The notes: generated by a model not told the origin, from the letters alone. Counted from the first letter of the stretch, positions 17,268 to 27,164 are shown. The stretch: DNA of 64,000 nucleotides from Gracilibacillus lacisalsi DSM 19029 (GCF_000377765.1 NZ_KB898666.1:186001-250000), one strand, 5' to 3'. Translations and numbers: made by a program.

Positions 17268-17581
17268 GATAAATCCCCCATTATGATAAATTTGATATCG
17301 TTTTCTTTTTAGCTAAGTTAGAACCTTTTTTGATCCGCTTTCATTGTGGAATAAAGGTTTATAACTTTAAGATATTTTTAATTTATCATGTATACACTTT
17401 CATGGGAGCGTCATCATCTTCACTTTTTTGTCATTTGCTAGATTATTTTGTTATACGGGGTGGAAATTTAGGCTGATGGTAAATCCATTTCTCTTCACAC
17501 CAATAAAATAAATATCCATAGAAGATTCGGAATCTGTTTTATACAAGTAGAAGCTGACAACTAAGCCAGCTTCTTCACTAT
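17268..17581. other. Intergenic region with a weak cre-like site and a terminator hairpin
   Basis: TGATATCGTTTTCT at 17293-17306 fits the catabolite-responsive element consensus TGWAANCGNTNWCA at 12 of 14 positions and lies just upstream of the symporter gene. At the other end GAAGCTG (17550-17556) pairs with CAGCTTC (17567-17573), a probable though T-poor terminator for the binding-protein gene. Nothing else is seen. Confidence 0.45.
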
Positions 17582-19204
17582 TTAATCTTCATTTGAATAA
17601 TTATCATATGCGTCTTGATTAATTTCAACATATCTATCGACACCGAGAGATTCTAAACCTGCTACATACTCATCCCAGTCATCTTCTAAACTTAATTCTC
17701 CTGTAATAAATCGAACAGCGCTTTGCTCAACATTATCCAAAATATTTGTTTCTAAAGTTGAGTATTCGTCTTGCACTTCTTCAGGATACCATGCTGCCCA
17801 AAATGGGAATTTCTCTTCTGGTTCTTTGCCTTCATATAAATAAGTTGCTTCTTGAAGGCGTCTTTCAAATCCTTCATCTGTATAGATATCTTCTGCTTGT
17901 ACTTGACCGTCACGGAATTCTCCTGGTTGATAATATTGAGCTGCCGCTGACCAATTATTGTTTGTTGGTTCCTCAGGGTGCAACAACTTTAAGTTCGGTT
18001 CAAGTTCTTCATTGATTGCTACATCGCCTTCTTCAGGTTGAACCCAATCTTCTCCCTCTACCCCGATGTGGGCACGAATCATGCCATCGATAGTAAACAT
18101 ATAATCTAATAGTTTAATAGCTTTAATCTGAACCTCTTCACTCGCTTTATTAGTAATCGCAAAAGTGCCACCATTTGTCACTGGATAATTATATGTTGCA
18201 TATTGATGGTTTGGACCTTGCAATGGTTCAATTGCATCAAAGGCAGGGTGATTCTCATTATCGATAAACTCCCATGGATGCTGAGCGGCGGCAGCACCTA
18301 AAATGAGAGCATCAGCATTATTACCTAACTGAATAAAAGCATCCCGGTTTTGAGTGAAAGCTCCTGGGTCAATCAATCCTTCTTCATATAATGAGCGAAT
18401 ATATTCTAGTCCTTCTTTCCACTCAGGTTTATTTGCGGCAAAACTAACTTCTCCATCATTTACTAATAATCTAGTTTGTGCATCATCATATATAAAGCCA
18501 TTCATCAATATAGGAATTACTGAGTGATTAGGCGATGCTGCAGAACCACTTAGAGGAATTTCATCCTGCTCACCATTTCCATTAGGATCTTGTTCTTTAA
18601 ATGCTGTTAATACTTCTATTAATTCTTCATGTGTTTTAGGTGCTTCTAAACCTAATTCATTTAGCCACTCTGTGTTTAACCACAATTTATTTGGCCAAGT
18701 ACAATGAAAACACTCTTCTAAACCAGGCATACTATAAATATTTCCATCTGGTGAAGTTGCAATTTTTCTAAAATCTTCACGTTCTTCTAACACTTTAGAT
18801 ATATTTGGTGCGTGCTCTTCTATTAGATCATTTAGAGGAATCAAAGCACCTTGTTCTCCATATTTTAAAACTTCACTAGGTGAAAATTTATCTACCCAAT
18901 CCACTAAAAAGAAAACTTCCGGATAATCCCCACTTGCTAAAGAAATTTGTCTTTTCTCCTTTGCTGCTGTAGAATCATAACCCGTTTTTTGAAGATCAAA
19001 TTTGATATCAAATTCTTCTTCAGCAAATTTTGTAAATGAGTTTGTTTCCAACTCTTGCTCACCATTTTCCGCAATAAATACCGACATGTTCGTTGCACCA
19101 TCAGAATTTTCTTCCTCACTTGTTTCCTCATCAGAATTACAAGCCACTAACACTAACATTAGTGATAGAAAAATTAACCAAGTATGATAGCCCTTCCATT
19201 TCAT
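17582..19204 (-). CDS. Oligosaccharide ABC transporter substrate-binding lipoprotein (LplA-like)
   Basis: A 540-residue extracytoplasmic binding protein with a lipoprotein signal ending in LVAC (Cys22) and then a Glu/Ser-rich tether. The size and the internal pieces (SGDYPEVFFLVDWVDK, NGNGEQDEIPL) match the large LplA/YtcQ class of family 1 binding proteins. GGGAGGAA precedes the ATG. It is the last gene of the permease-permease-binding protein set, 90 nt after the second permease. It probably binds the plant-polysaccharide oligomers processed by the glycosidases encoded just upstream; the exact ligand is inferred. Confidence 0.88.
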   Translation of the reverse strand: MKWKGYHTWLIFLSLMLVLVACNSDEETSEEENSDGATNMSVFIAENGEQELETNSFTKFAEEEFDIKFDLQKTGYDSTAAKEKRQISLASGDYPEVFFLVDWVDKFSPSEVLKYGEQGALIPLNDLIEEHAPNISKVLEEREDFRKIATSPDGNIYSMPGLEECFHCTWPNKLWLNTEWLNELGLEAPKTHEELIEVLTAFKEQDPNGNGEQDEIPLSGSAASPNHSVIPILMNGFIYDDAQTRLLVNDGEVSFAANKPEWKEGLEYIRSLYEEGLIDPGAFTQNRDAFIQLGNNADALILGAAAAQHPWEFIDNENHPAFDAIEPLQGPNHQYATYNYPVTNGGTFAITNKASEEVQIKAIKLLDYMFTIDGMIRAHIGVEGEDWVQPEEGDVAINEELEPNLKLLHPEEPTNNNWSAAAQYYQPGEFRDGQVQAEDIYTDEGFERRLQEATYLYEGKEPEEKFPFWAAWYPEEVQDEYSTLETNILDNVEQSAVRFITGELSLEDDWDEYVAGLESLGVDRYVEINQDAYDNYSNED

Positions 19205-19294
19205 TCTAATTTCCTCCCTTATAGTTAGATAAAAAATAATATTAAAACAAAAAACCTACTCTTTCACCACCTCCTTAAATAACTAAACTGCTTA

Positions 19295-20194
19295 TCATCC
19301 TTTAACTGAACCGAGTAACATCCCTTTAACGAAGTACTTCTGTGCAAAAGGATAAATAATCAAGACTGGAATACTTGAGACAACAATTAATGAGTACTGC
19401 ATTAAATTTGCCAATTGCTGTCTTTTTTGTTGCTCAGCAATGTCTTGATTGGCTCCAGATTCAGATTGGGTGATCAATATTTCCCTTAATTCTAGCTGTA
19501 AAGGGAATAGTTCTTCTGTTCTTAAAAAGATCATCGCATCAAAATAACTGTTCCATTGAAATACAGCATACATTAGAGCCAGTACTGCTATAATCGGCTT
19601 CGATAAAGGTAATACTACGTGCCATAGGAACCGTATACTACTACAACCATCCATTTCACTTGCTTCCACTAACTCTTCTGGGATACTTGTATAGAAAAAG
19701 GTTCTTGCAATAATAATTTGCCAAACTGCCATCGCCTTCGGTATAAGAATTGCCCACGGAGTATCTAACATCCCTAATTGCTGGACAACTAAATATTCTG
19801 GAATTAATCCACCATAAAAAAGCATTGTAATTAATATAAAGATCATAAAGAAGGTCTTTCCGTAAAAGTTTTTTCTAGAAAGTGGATAAGCAAAAATTAC
19901 TGTTAAGAACACCGCAATTAATGTATAACCAATCGTATAAAGTATAGAATTTCGAAACCCTCTAATAACATCTGAATTATTAAAAACTTCAATATATCCC
20001 TCTAGTGAAAAATCGACTGGCCATAACCAGACCTGCCCAGAAGTTACAGCTTCCGGACTACTAATTGAAGCGCTCACAATATAAACCAGTGGATAGAGTA
20101 TTACGATCATTAATATACTTAGAAAAATATAAATTAACGTTAAAAATACTCGATCATTAGAGGATTCTTTAATTGTTCCATTTTTACTGCTCAT
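19295..20194 (-). CDS. Carbohydrate ABC transporter permease (LplC/YtcP-like)
   Basis: A 299-residue MalG-type permease with six membrane segments. The contact loop is visible as EASEMDGCSSIRFLWHVVLP (about residues 192-211). The C-terminal QKYFVKGMLLGSVKG ending is typical of the LplC group. AAAGGAG precedes the ATG. It is the partner of the LplB-like permease 16 nt upstream. No ATPase gene is in the cluster, as is usual for this group, which shares an MsmX-type ATPase encoded elsewhere. Confidence 0.92.
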   Translation of the reverse strand: MSSKNGTIKESSNDRVFLTLIYIFLSILMIVILYPLVYIVSASISSPEAVTSGQVWLWPVDFSLEGYIEVFNNSDVIRGFRNSILYTIGYTLIAVFLTVIFAYPLSRKNFYGKTFFMIFILITMLFYGGLIPEYLVVQQLGMLDTPWAILIPKAMAVWQIIIARTFFYTSIPEELVEASEMDGCSSIRFLWHVVLPLSKPIIAVLALMYAVFQWNSYFDAMIFLRTEELFPLQLELREILITQSESGANQDIAEQQKRQQLANLMQYSLIVVSSIPVLIIYPFAQKYFVKGMLLGSVKG

Positions 20195-20210
20195 AGTGTT
20201 CTACTCCTTT

Positions 20211-21164
20211 CTACCATAATCCATTACCTGAAACTTTCTTTGCAATTGCATTGACGATAATCAATAAAATTAAATTAATAATGGAGTTAAACAATCCTAC
20301 AGCTGTAGCAAAACTAAAATCAGCATTGATAATACCCATTTTGTAAACATAAGTTTGTAAAATCTCTGAAGTTCCCAGATTTAAAGGATTTTGTAATAAA
20401 TATACTTTTTCAAATCCTATCGCCATTAAATTACCTACACTTAAAATTAAAATGATTACGATAGTTGGCATAATTGCCGGTATATCCACATTCCAAATTT
20501 TTTGCAACCTGGTAGCTCCGTCAATTTTAGCTGCCTCATATTGCTGTTTATCTACCCCGGCAAGCGCAGCCAAATAGATAATAGCTGAATATCCGGTAAT
20601 TTGCCATGCATCGGACCAAACAAAGATGTCTCGAAACATGCTCGCTTGACCAAGAAAATTTACTGCGTCAAGTCCTATAGCTTCCAATAATGTATTTACT
20701 ATTCCACTTCTTGGTGAGAGTATCAAGATAATCATCGAAACAATAACGACTGTAGAGATAAAGTACGGTGCATATGTAAACATTTGTACAGATCGTTTAA
20801 AAATACCATCTCTTATTTCATTCAAGGCTAATGCCAATAGTATTGGAAGTGGAAAGGTTACTGCTAACTGATAAAGACTTAGAAACAATGTGTTTTTTAT
20901 CAGATCCCACGCAACCGGGTTGTTAAAAAAATTCTCAAAATGCTTCCATCCTACCCAAGGACTCTCTATGATACCTTGGACTACATTATAATCTTTAAAT
21001 GCAATAACTGCTCCCAACATAGGTACGTATTTAAAAATAATGAAATACAACACGGGCAATATCATAAGAATATATAATTGCCAATGCCTCTGAAAACTTC
21101 TTTTAGCGAGATGCCATTGTGTTACTTTCTTTATTTCTTTAGATTGATCAAGTGATTGATCCAT
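20211..21164 (-). CDS. Carbohydrate ABC transporter permease (LplB/YteP-like)
   Basis: A 317-residue MalF-type permease of the LplB group, with six membrane segments and the contact loop QYEAAKIDGATRLQKIWNVD near residue 210. The LPVLYFIIFKYVPMLGAVIAF first segment is characteristic. AAGGGGG precedes the ATG. A cre-like site lies about 40 nt upstream (21200-21213), so the importer is probably under catabolite repression. It forms an operon with the second permease and the binding protein. Confidence 0.92.
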   Translation of the reverse strand: MDQSLDQSKEIKKVTQWHLAKRSFQRHWQLYILMILPVLYFIIFKYVPMLGAVIAFKDYNVVQGIIESPWVGWKHFENFFNNPVAWDLIKNTLFLSLYQLAVTFPLPILLALALNEIRDGIFKRSVQMFTYAPYFISTVVIVSMIILILSPRSGIVNTLLEAIGLDAVNFLGQASMFRDIFVWSDAWQITGYSAIIYLAALAGVDKQQYEAAKIDGATRLQKIWNVDIPAIMPTIVIILILSVGNLMAIGFEKVYLLQNPLNLGTSEILQTYVYKMGIINADFSFATAVGLFNSIINLILLIIVNAIAKKVSGNGLW

Positions 21165-21546
21165 TTCAGCTTTACCCCCTTCTGAAAAATTTTCTAAATA
21201 GGAAACGCTTACAAAGAATTTATCATGATTTTATAAACCAGCAAACAGACAACTGAATTTAAAGGGTACAATGCCGATTATTTAGCATTTTAACTAAATA
21301 GTACATATTCAGACGCGGGGTACATACGGCGCGAAACTACTAAAAAACGCGCTACATACTACTGTTCAAGTAGGATTATTTTCAATAGCCATCTATCCTG
21401 TATAATTATGAAATAAAGAGCCCTAAAGAAAAAGATACTGGGACATAACCATTTTTCTTAACTTCAAACACGAACGGCTATATGTATTGTTACGCAATAA
21501 CAGGATACTACGTAGTAATTTTGAGTTAATAACAATGCTTACCAAT

Positions 21547-21693
21547 CGCTACGGCTTGTCCGCTTCCCTTTCCACGGGTTTTTCTCCTCAGCTAACTTTG
21601 ATAAGTAAAGATCACTTACCAAAGTGGATCTTCGGATAAAAACATCCCGTAGAAGTGGAAGTGGACGCTTTCGCTAATTTGATATTCTACAAC
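21547..21693 (-). repeat. Structured repeat element, copy 1 (147 bp)
   Basis: On the minus strand it runs from GTTGTAGAA to CCGTAGCG, exactly the same length as copy 2 at 46671-46817. Shared blocks are GTTGTAGAA, TAGCGAA, GAAGATCCACTTT, AAAGTTAGCTGA, a TGGAAAG block and GCCGTAGCG. The outer arms (GTCCGCTTCC.../GGAAGTGGAC) and an inner stem (ACTTTG-TAAGT/ACTTA-CAAAGT) give a long two-part hairpin. A flanking ACCAATC/GATTGGT inverted repeat (21541-21547, 21711-21717) surrounds it. Confidence 0.7.
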
Positions 21694-21779
21694 GCTAGCA
21701 CGAGGAAGCTGATTGGTATTTCTATCATTTGAAAAATTCGTTGATTGGAGTAACAGTTCAAATACTAACTGTCACAAGC

Positions 21780-21843
21780 ATTGTAGAACATGTCTTATAG
21801 CGGAGGCCGTCCCCGCGGAAAGCGAAGCAATCGGACGGAGCGA
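21780..21843 (+). repeat. Structured repeat element, internally deleted copy
   Basis: It begins TTGTAGAACATG and continues TAGCGGAGGCCGTC, like the left end of the full element, then jumps to a right-arm-like CCCGCGGAAAGCGAAG and ends GGACGGAGCGA. The central hairpin is missing. CCGTCC/GGACGG still pair. The GCGGAAAGCGAAG core resembles a dispersed intergenic motif that I recall from many Bacillaceae genomes. Confidence 0.55.
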
Positions 21844-21913
21844 TATGTAAACACAATACTCATTTCAAAATTAACACAAAGTTTATTGCGTAGTATCTTC
21901 CTAATACGCATAG

Positions 21914-21960
21914 AAATCCAAACGATTCAAAAGTCTATTCGAATCGTTTGGATTTTTCTT
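21914..21960. terminator. Perfect 15-bp hairpin, probable terminator
   Basis: AAATCCAAACGATTC (21914-21928) pairs with GAATCGTTTGGATTT (21941-21955). The T-run (TTTTTCTT) is on the plus strand; on the minus strand, where the AraC gene ends 40 nt away, only TTTCTAT follows. It probably ends that gene imperfectly. Confidence 0.6.
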
Positions 21961-21998
21961 ATTATAAAATTCTTTTGTCCAAGCCTCTTTCGCTTTAT

Positions 21999-24278
21999 TT
22001 ATTCAATTGTTTTTCTAAATTGATTAGGTGTCATATTATGAATACGTTTAAAAGCTCTTCTAAATGAATGAGCACTATTATAACCTACCATTTCTGCAAT
22101 ATCATTGATTGTTTTCGATGAATTAGTCAGCAGTGTCATCGCTTCTTCCATTCTTACTTTTTCTAAATATTCATATAGATATTCTCCCGTTTCTTCTTTA
22201 AATATTTGTGAGATGTATTTTTCAGGCCGGGAAAGATGCTCAGCGATCATATAAATCGTTAATTCCGCATTAGAATAATGTTGTAATATATAATCTTTAA
22301 TCGTTCTTACAATCGAGTGGTTGGTTTCTTTCCGATTTTTAGCAACAAAGGCACAGTATAATTGAAGAACTTCTAGTAATCTTATTTCAATTTCATCCAT
22401 ACCTTGTTCAATCGTTATGGCTCTCAACTTTCGTCTTATTACTTCACCCGTGTTATCATTACGAAAAATATATTGATCTAATGCTTTATAAAACGTTCCT
22501 TTTAATTCATAAATAAATTGTTCACGCATATCAACCGATAAACTTCTCTTTTCATTATTTTCATCTAAAAGTTCATGAATAATTTCTTCAGCTTCTATAA
22601 GTTCTCCTTCCTTCAAGCTTTTTAAAAGCCGAAATTCATATTCCAATGGATAATGAAAGACCGCTGTCTCCTTCATTACATTATCGTACCAGTACATTCC
22701 TTTCTTATCATCAGAAAAATCCGCGAAATCTATTGCTTGTTTTGCCTCATTATACGATCGACTTATACCAGATAACGAATGAAATGGGTGACCAAGACCG
22801 ATCTTTAATAAAACTCGATACTCCTCTTGTAACAAACTCTGCAAAGATGTGAACATATTTTCTATTTTTTCCTTAAATACTTTTCCTACCTCCTGTTCCA
22901 AAAAAATATATACTAATTTATCCGAATGGATATTTGTTACATAAAACTTATCACATATTTTCATTGATTCCTGTTGGATTACAATGCGGATTGCATTTAA
23001 CTCCTGATAAATTTCACTGCTTGACATATCTTCATAGCCTTCTACTTTTATTATGGCAACATAACCATGACTACTAGACAAGTTTACATTTGCTTGTTTA
23101 GCAAATTCATGGAGATTAGTAGTTCTTTCTGTAATCTCACCAGATAACAACTGTTTAAGAAAAGCATCCTTGATCAGCGGTTTTTGCTCTGTTAATTGCA
23201 TTTGCAAATCTGTATTCGTAGAAATTAATTTTGATATATTGCCATGTAAAAAATCATAATCATTTTTAGAATCTGGCTCTGCATATTCTTTTAATGTTTT
23301 GATTACATTGTTGATTGGACGACTATTTCTATAAGCAAAAAATAGTGCTATAACTAGACCAATAACAAAAGTAATACCCGTGACTGTCCAAGTAATATAC
23401 TTAATTGGAGCTGCTTCTTGGATTAACGTTTTTTGCGGAATACCGGCGACATATAACCAATCATTTTTTTCTGATTTCTCCGTTATCAATAATGTCTGGT
23501 TATCCACATATAAGGGACCTTCCTTATTTATAACTTTTTCTTTAAGTGAATCAATTTCTGTCTTATCAATGCCATTAGAAGTGATGAGTTGATGATTTTC
23601 ATCTAAAATAAATGCCCAACCATTAAACTGTTTCTCTACCTCTTTAATCAAATTATTTAGCCTTTGATTTTCTACGGGAATAATAATGGAACCTTTATGA
23701 TTTGACACATCATTCATTGGTAAGGGCTGAATATACGTAATAACATTGGTAGATGTCTCACCTTGCATATAGGGTTTACTAGGAATAATTTGTCTCTTAT
23801 TATTCAGTATCATTTCTTCCCAATCGGACAGACTCATATCTGCATAATAGTTTTTTTTATAAAAATGATAAGGCCGATAATAAACAGACCCTGGTATAAT
23901 AATTAAATCAGAATTTTTTGAATGAATATAGAAATTCTCTACAAATTCATTCGTAGTAGCATATGGAGAAATTTTATTATCCAATTGTCTGAGAAGAGAA
24001 ACAATATTGTTTTTCTCAGAAGCATTTTTATTAAGTATACTATTTAAATCCCTGTCTAACGACAACTGTAAAACAAAGCGATCCACTTCATCTAAGTTTT
24101 GTTCGAGTATCTTTTTACTTTGCTTTAAGACCTGTTTACTATTAATAATGGAGTATTTTTCAGCTGTATCTATAGAAACTTGATAGGATATAAAACCAGT
24201 CACCATCGGAATAATTAAAATGATAAGGTAAGAAATTAAAAACCTTCTGAAAATTTTGGAGGATGCGAGACGTTCCAT
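21999..24278 (-). CDS. Membrane-bound AraC-family regulator (YtdP/YesS-like)
   Basis: A 759-residue protein with one membrane segment at about residues 12-34, an extracellular sensor region of about 260 residues, and a second segment near residues 295-315 (TWTVTGITFVIGLVIALFF). A cytoplasmic linker follows, then a C-terminal AraC domain of two helix-turn-helix motifs (AEHLSRPEKYISQIFKEETG and INDIAEMVGYNSAHSFRRAF). This is the YtdP/YesS architecture; in Bacillus such proteins sit beside LplABC-type importers and activate them. GAGGAGG precedes the ATG. It lies between the glycosidases and the importer on the same strand, so it is the likely sensor of the external oligosaccharide. Confidence 0.88.
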   Translation of the reverse strand: MERLASSKIFRRFLISYLIILIIPMVTGFISYQVSIDTAEKYSIINSKQVLKQSKKILEQNLDEVDRFVLQLSLDRDLNSILNKNASEKNNIVSLLRQLDNKISPYATTNEFVENFYIHSKNSDLIIIPGSVYYRPYHFYKKNYYADMSLSDWEEMILNNKRQIIPSKPYMQGETSTNVITYIQPLPMNDVSNHKGSIIIPVENQRLNNLIKEVEKQFNGWAFILDENHQLITSNGIDKTEIDSLKEKVINKEGPLYVDNQTLLITEKSEKNDWLYVAGIPQKTLIQEAAPIKYITWTVTGITFVIGLVIALFFAYRNSRPINNVIKTLKEYAEPDSKNDYDFLHGNISKLISTNTDLQMQLTEQKPLIKDAFLKQLLSGEITERTTNLHEFAKQANVNLSSSHGYVAIIKVEGYEDMSSSEIYQELNAIRIVIQQESMKICDKFYVTNIHSDKLVYIFLEQEVGKVFKEKIENMFTSLQSLLQEEYRVLLKIGLGHPFHSLSGISRSYNEAKQAIDFADFSDDKKGMYWYDNVMKETAVFHYPLEYEFRLLKSLKEGELIEAEEIIHELLDENNEKRSLSVDMREQFIYELKGTFYKALDQYIFRNDNTGEVIRRKLRAITIEQGMDEIEIRLLEVLQLYCAFVAKNRKETNHSIVRTIKDYILQHYSNAELTIYMIAEHLSRPEKYISQIFKEETGEYLYEYLEKVRMEEAMTLLTNSSKTINDIAEMVGYNSAHSFRRAFKRIHNMTPNQFRKTIE

Positions 24279-24636
24279 TATGGTACCTCCTCAAAGAAAT
24301 TAAAATTAGGAAAGACATGGACTTTGTATATTTTATTAAATAACCGTTTTCATTAATTTATTTTTATTAGAATTTATTTTTTATAGCTACAGTAAAATAT
24401 TTTATATTTTTATTCAGCTCACTATTATATTATAAGAATAGTTGTTTAAGTTTGGTATAAGAAGTTTCAACTAAATTTGTAAATATAATCAAAACAAGGA
24501 AGCGCTTTCAATAAATGGGTAAGAAAATGGATTTTCAAGAAGTTACAATTATTAGACTAAACGATAAATTTCAATTGCCTTGATATCGTTACAATTGAAA
24601 TTTATCGATTGATATTTATTTAGTTCCTTACAACTA
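24279..24636. other. Intergenic region with two cre-like sites and a hairpin
   Basis: AATAACCGTTTTCA (24339-24352) and AGGAAGCGCTTTCA (24497-24510) each fit the cre consensus at 12 of 14 positions and lie upstream of the AraC-type regulator gene. CGATAAATTTCAATTG (24562-24577) pairs perfectly over 16 bp with CAATTGAAATTTATCG (24592-24607), just past the stop of the GH31 gene. This is a probable terminator or processing stem between the glycosidase genes and the regulator. No coding signal. Confidence 0.5.
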
Positions 24637-27063
24637 CTAGAATTGAATGGTTAGTTGTTCTCCATTATATTTTTCTCTTTTTGTACAAAGTTCTCTCTTT
24701 TTGGTATCATCGCCATCAATAATCGTTATTACGAATTCCACCGAAGTTTTCATACCCGAAAAAGTGCCTTGGCGATCCTGTATTACTAGACGATTGTTTT
24801 GATCGTACCAATGAAGCGGTATCGTAGCATAGTCTCCTTTTTCATAATTGTAAGTATCTCCCTCATCATCATACAACAAAAAGCTTCCATCTCCCCCTTT
24901 ATATATGTGTATTTCTAAAGGGGCGTTCATTTCCTCAGAAGTATACTGAATAGCAGGTCCAATTGGAACTATAGACCCAGCTCGTACATACAGTGGCATG
25001 GTTTCAAGATCAGCATCTGCTTCAATGGTTTGACCACCCGGGAAGCGTTGTTTTGTCCAAAAATTATACCAATCAGTACCAGCCGGGAGATAGACCGATC
25101 GCTTTTTAGGGACCCATTTCAATTCTACAGAACCACTTTCATAATACATCGGATCTGTTACAGGGTTAACTAGAAATGATGGGCCGAACATATATTGGTC
25201 TTTTACATCATAAGTGTTCGGATCATTTCTAAAATCAAAAGCTAATGCACGCATCATTGTATAATCTTCGTGCGTGACCCAACCACCAACTGAATAAATA
25301 TAAGGCATGAGACGATACCTGAGTTTAATATATTTTACCAACGTATCGTAGAATGGCGTACCCGGTTCACCAAATCGCCATACCTCCCTTGGCGTATCTG
25401 CACCATGAGAGCGGAACATCGGTAAAAATACCCCATATTGCAACCATCGAACATACAGCTCACGATAGCCTAAATCTTCACATCCCTCTTGGTAGTCACC
25501 ATTCCAAAACCACTGCTCTCGGTTCGCTACAAAAAAAGCACCAATGTCCAATGTCCAGTAAGGTATACCAGTGACACACATATTTAAGCCATCTGCAATT
25601 TGATTACGCATCTTCTCCCAATTAGCAGAAATGTCTCCAGACCAGGTAATGGCACTGTACTTTTGTTGTCCAGCATAGGAGGATCGTGTCAAATTAACTA
25701 CACGCTTACTTTCAGTGGTCTGTCGTTGATTTTCATACAGTCCTTTAGAATGAAGAAGCGAATAAGCATTAATATATCCCGGATCTATATATTTTTTAGC
25801 TTCTTGAGTATTGATGAAAAAGCGTTCTTCCGGCTCAGGTTTAACTTCTCCAACCCAATCCGCTTCAAATGGTTCTGTACAATCACACCACCAGGCATCT
25901 GTACCATGTGAAAATATTCCTTCATTTGCTTGCTTCCAATACAGATCACGTGCTTCTTCATTGAACGCATCATAGTTTGCCTGGTTCCCCAGCAAATAAC
26001 CTTTTTGTTTCATTTCCACATGGTTTGGACCTTCATTATTCATAATCGGCCAAATGGAGACCATTAATTTAGCATTTAGCTTGTGAATTTCCTCCATCAT
26101 TTCGGTTGGATTTGGAAATCGTTCTGGATCGAAGGATTTTTGACCCCAAAGATCTCCAGTCCAGGATCGCCAATCCAGCACTATCATATCTAGAGGAATC
26201 CCTCGTTTCCGATATTCCTTGATGATCGATATTAACTCCTGTTGCGTTTTATACCGTTCCTTCGATTGTACATAACCAAATGCCCATTTTGGTAAAAGAG
26301 GTGCTTTGCCCGTTAGATACCGATAGCTTTTTACAATCTGATCAAATTCGGGCCCATAAACGAAATAATAATCCATGTCACTATCCACATCTGTCCAAAT
26401 ATAGGAACCATGTATGTCATCATGGAATGTCATCGTCGAATAACTGTCGACGATGACTCCATATCCATTTGTGGAGACCAATACAGGTACAACAGCTTTC
26501 ATATTTTGCTGATACAAGTATTGATGGGTTCCCCTTAGGTTGAGCACCCCTTCTTCATGTGAACCTAATCCATAAAGTGCTTCACCAATGGCCCATTCGA
26601 ATTCAAGTTTGGTGTGATAAGCGATTCGATCTACCACATGTTTGGTGGCAACCGCTTTAGCACGAGCGCCATCTGCATTTTGCGAATTTTCTATCTTTGT
26701 ATTAGCATCATAAATAGGTTTATGGACTTCGGTTGGCACCAGTGTTTTACCACCCCGATTCGGCTCCTTTGTTAAAACATTTCCAGAAGCATCCATATAA
26801 GTAAAGGCTGCGGTTGTTTTATTTATATGAATGCGTACCTTCCTTGTGGAGAATATAATACTACTATCTTTTTCCTCTACCATGAACTCCACGTCTTTTT
26901 GAGTATTTGGCTCCACAAAGAGGCTTTTCTTTTTACTGAATTGGTTCTCTAGCGTATAACGTATACGAACGATAGACTCCGTGTAGGGAATTATTTTCAT
27001 TAAACCCGAACTGACTTCAAGGAGCAAATGATCTTTCTCTTGCATATATCTTTCTACTTCCAC
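24637..27063 (-). CDS. GH31 glycosidase, probably alpha-xylosidase or alpha-glucosidase
   Basis: An 808-residue glycoside hydrolase of family 31. An N-terminal beta-sandwich runs to about residue 255, and the TIM barrel carries the nucleophile Asp394 in WWCDCTEP and the acid/base Asp477 in WSGDIS. Beta-rich C-terminal domains follow from about residue 610. There is no signal peptide, so it works on imported oligosaccharides. The start is a GTG at 27063 with GGCAGG 8 nt upstream; an ATG six codons later is possible. The WWCDCTEP form is seen in xyloglucan-type alpha-xylosidases, but substrate cannot be fixed from sequence. It lies in one operon-like run with GH43 and GH95. Confidence 0.9.
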   Translation of the reverse strand: MEVERYMQEKDHLLLEVSSGLMKIIPYTESIVRIRYTLENQFSKKKSLFVEPNTQKDVEFMVEEKDSSIIFSTRKVRIHINKTTAAFTYMDASGNVLTKEPNRGGKTLVPTEVHKPIYDANTKIENSQNADGARAKAVATKHVVDRIAYHTKLEFEWAIGEALYGLGSHEEGVLNLRGTHQYLYQQNMKAVVPVLVSTNGYGVIVDSYSTMTFHDDIHGSYIWTDVDSDMDYYFVYGPEFDQIVKSYRYLTGKAPLLPKWAFGYVQSKERYKTQQELISIIKEYRKRGIPLDMIVLDWRSWTGDLWGQKSFDPERFPNPTEMMEEIHKLNAKLMVSIWPIMNNEGPNHVEMKQKGYLLGNQANYDAFNEEARDLYWKQANEGIFSHGTDAWWCDCTEPFEADWVGEVKPEPEERFFINTQEAKKYIDPGYINAYSLLHSKGLYENQRQTTESKRVVNLTRSSYAGQQKYSAITWSGDISANWEKMRNQIADGLNMCVTGIPYWTLDIGAFFVANREQWFWNGDYQEGCEDLGYRELYVRWLQYGVFLPMFRSHGADTPREVWRFGEPGTPFYDTLVKYIKLRYRLMPYIYSVGGWVTHEDYTMMRALAFDFRNDPNTYDVKDQYMFGPSFLVNPVTDPMYYESGSVELKWVPKKRSVYLPAGTDWYNFWTKQRFPGGQTIEADADLETMPLYVRAGSIVPIGPAIQYTSEEMNAPLEIHIYKGGDGSFLLYDDEGDTYNYEKGDYATIPLHWYDQNNRLVIQDRQGTFSGMKTSVEFVITIIDGDDTKKRELCTKREKYNGEQLTIQF

Positions 27064-27164
27064 TAAGTTTACCTGCCTTTGTGATTTAATATACTATTTA
27101 TTTTTCTTGTTATAGAATTCTTTATTGTTTCACGTTCATTTTGCTAAGAAAATACGGATAATGT

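Larger units (their letters stand above)
21165..21998. other. 834-bp non-coding region holding a cre-like site, two structured repeats and a hairpin
   Basis: From left to right: AGGAAACGCTTACA at 21200-21213 (12 of 14 to the cre consensus, upstream of the LplB-like gene); a full structured repeat in minus orientation (21547-21693); an internally deleted copy (21780-21843); and a perfect 15-bp hairpin (21914-21955). Short frames here have no ribosome binding sites and no recognisable products. Confidence 0.7.
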
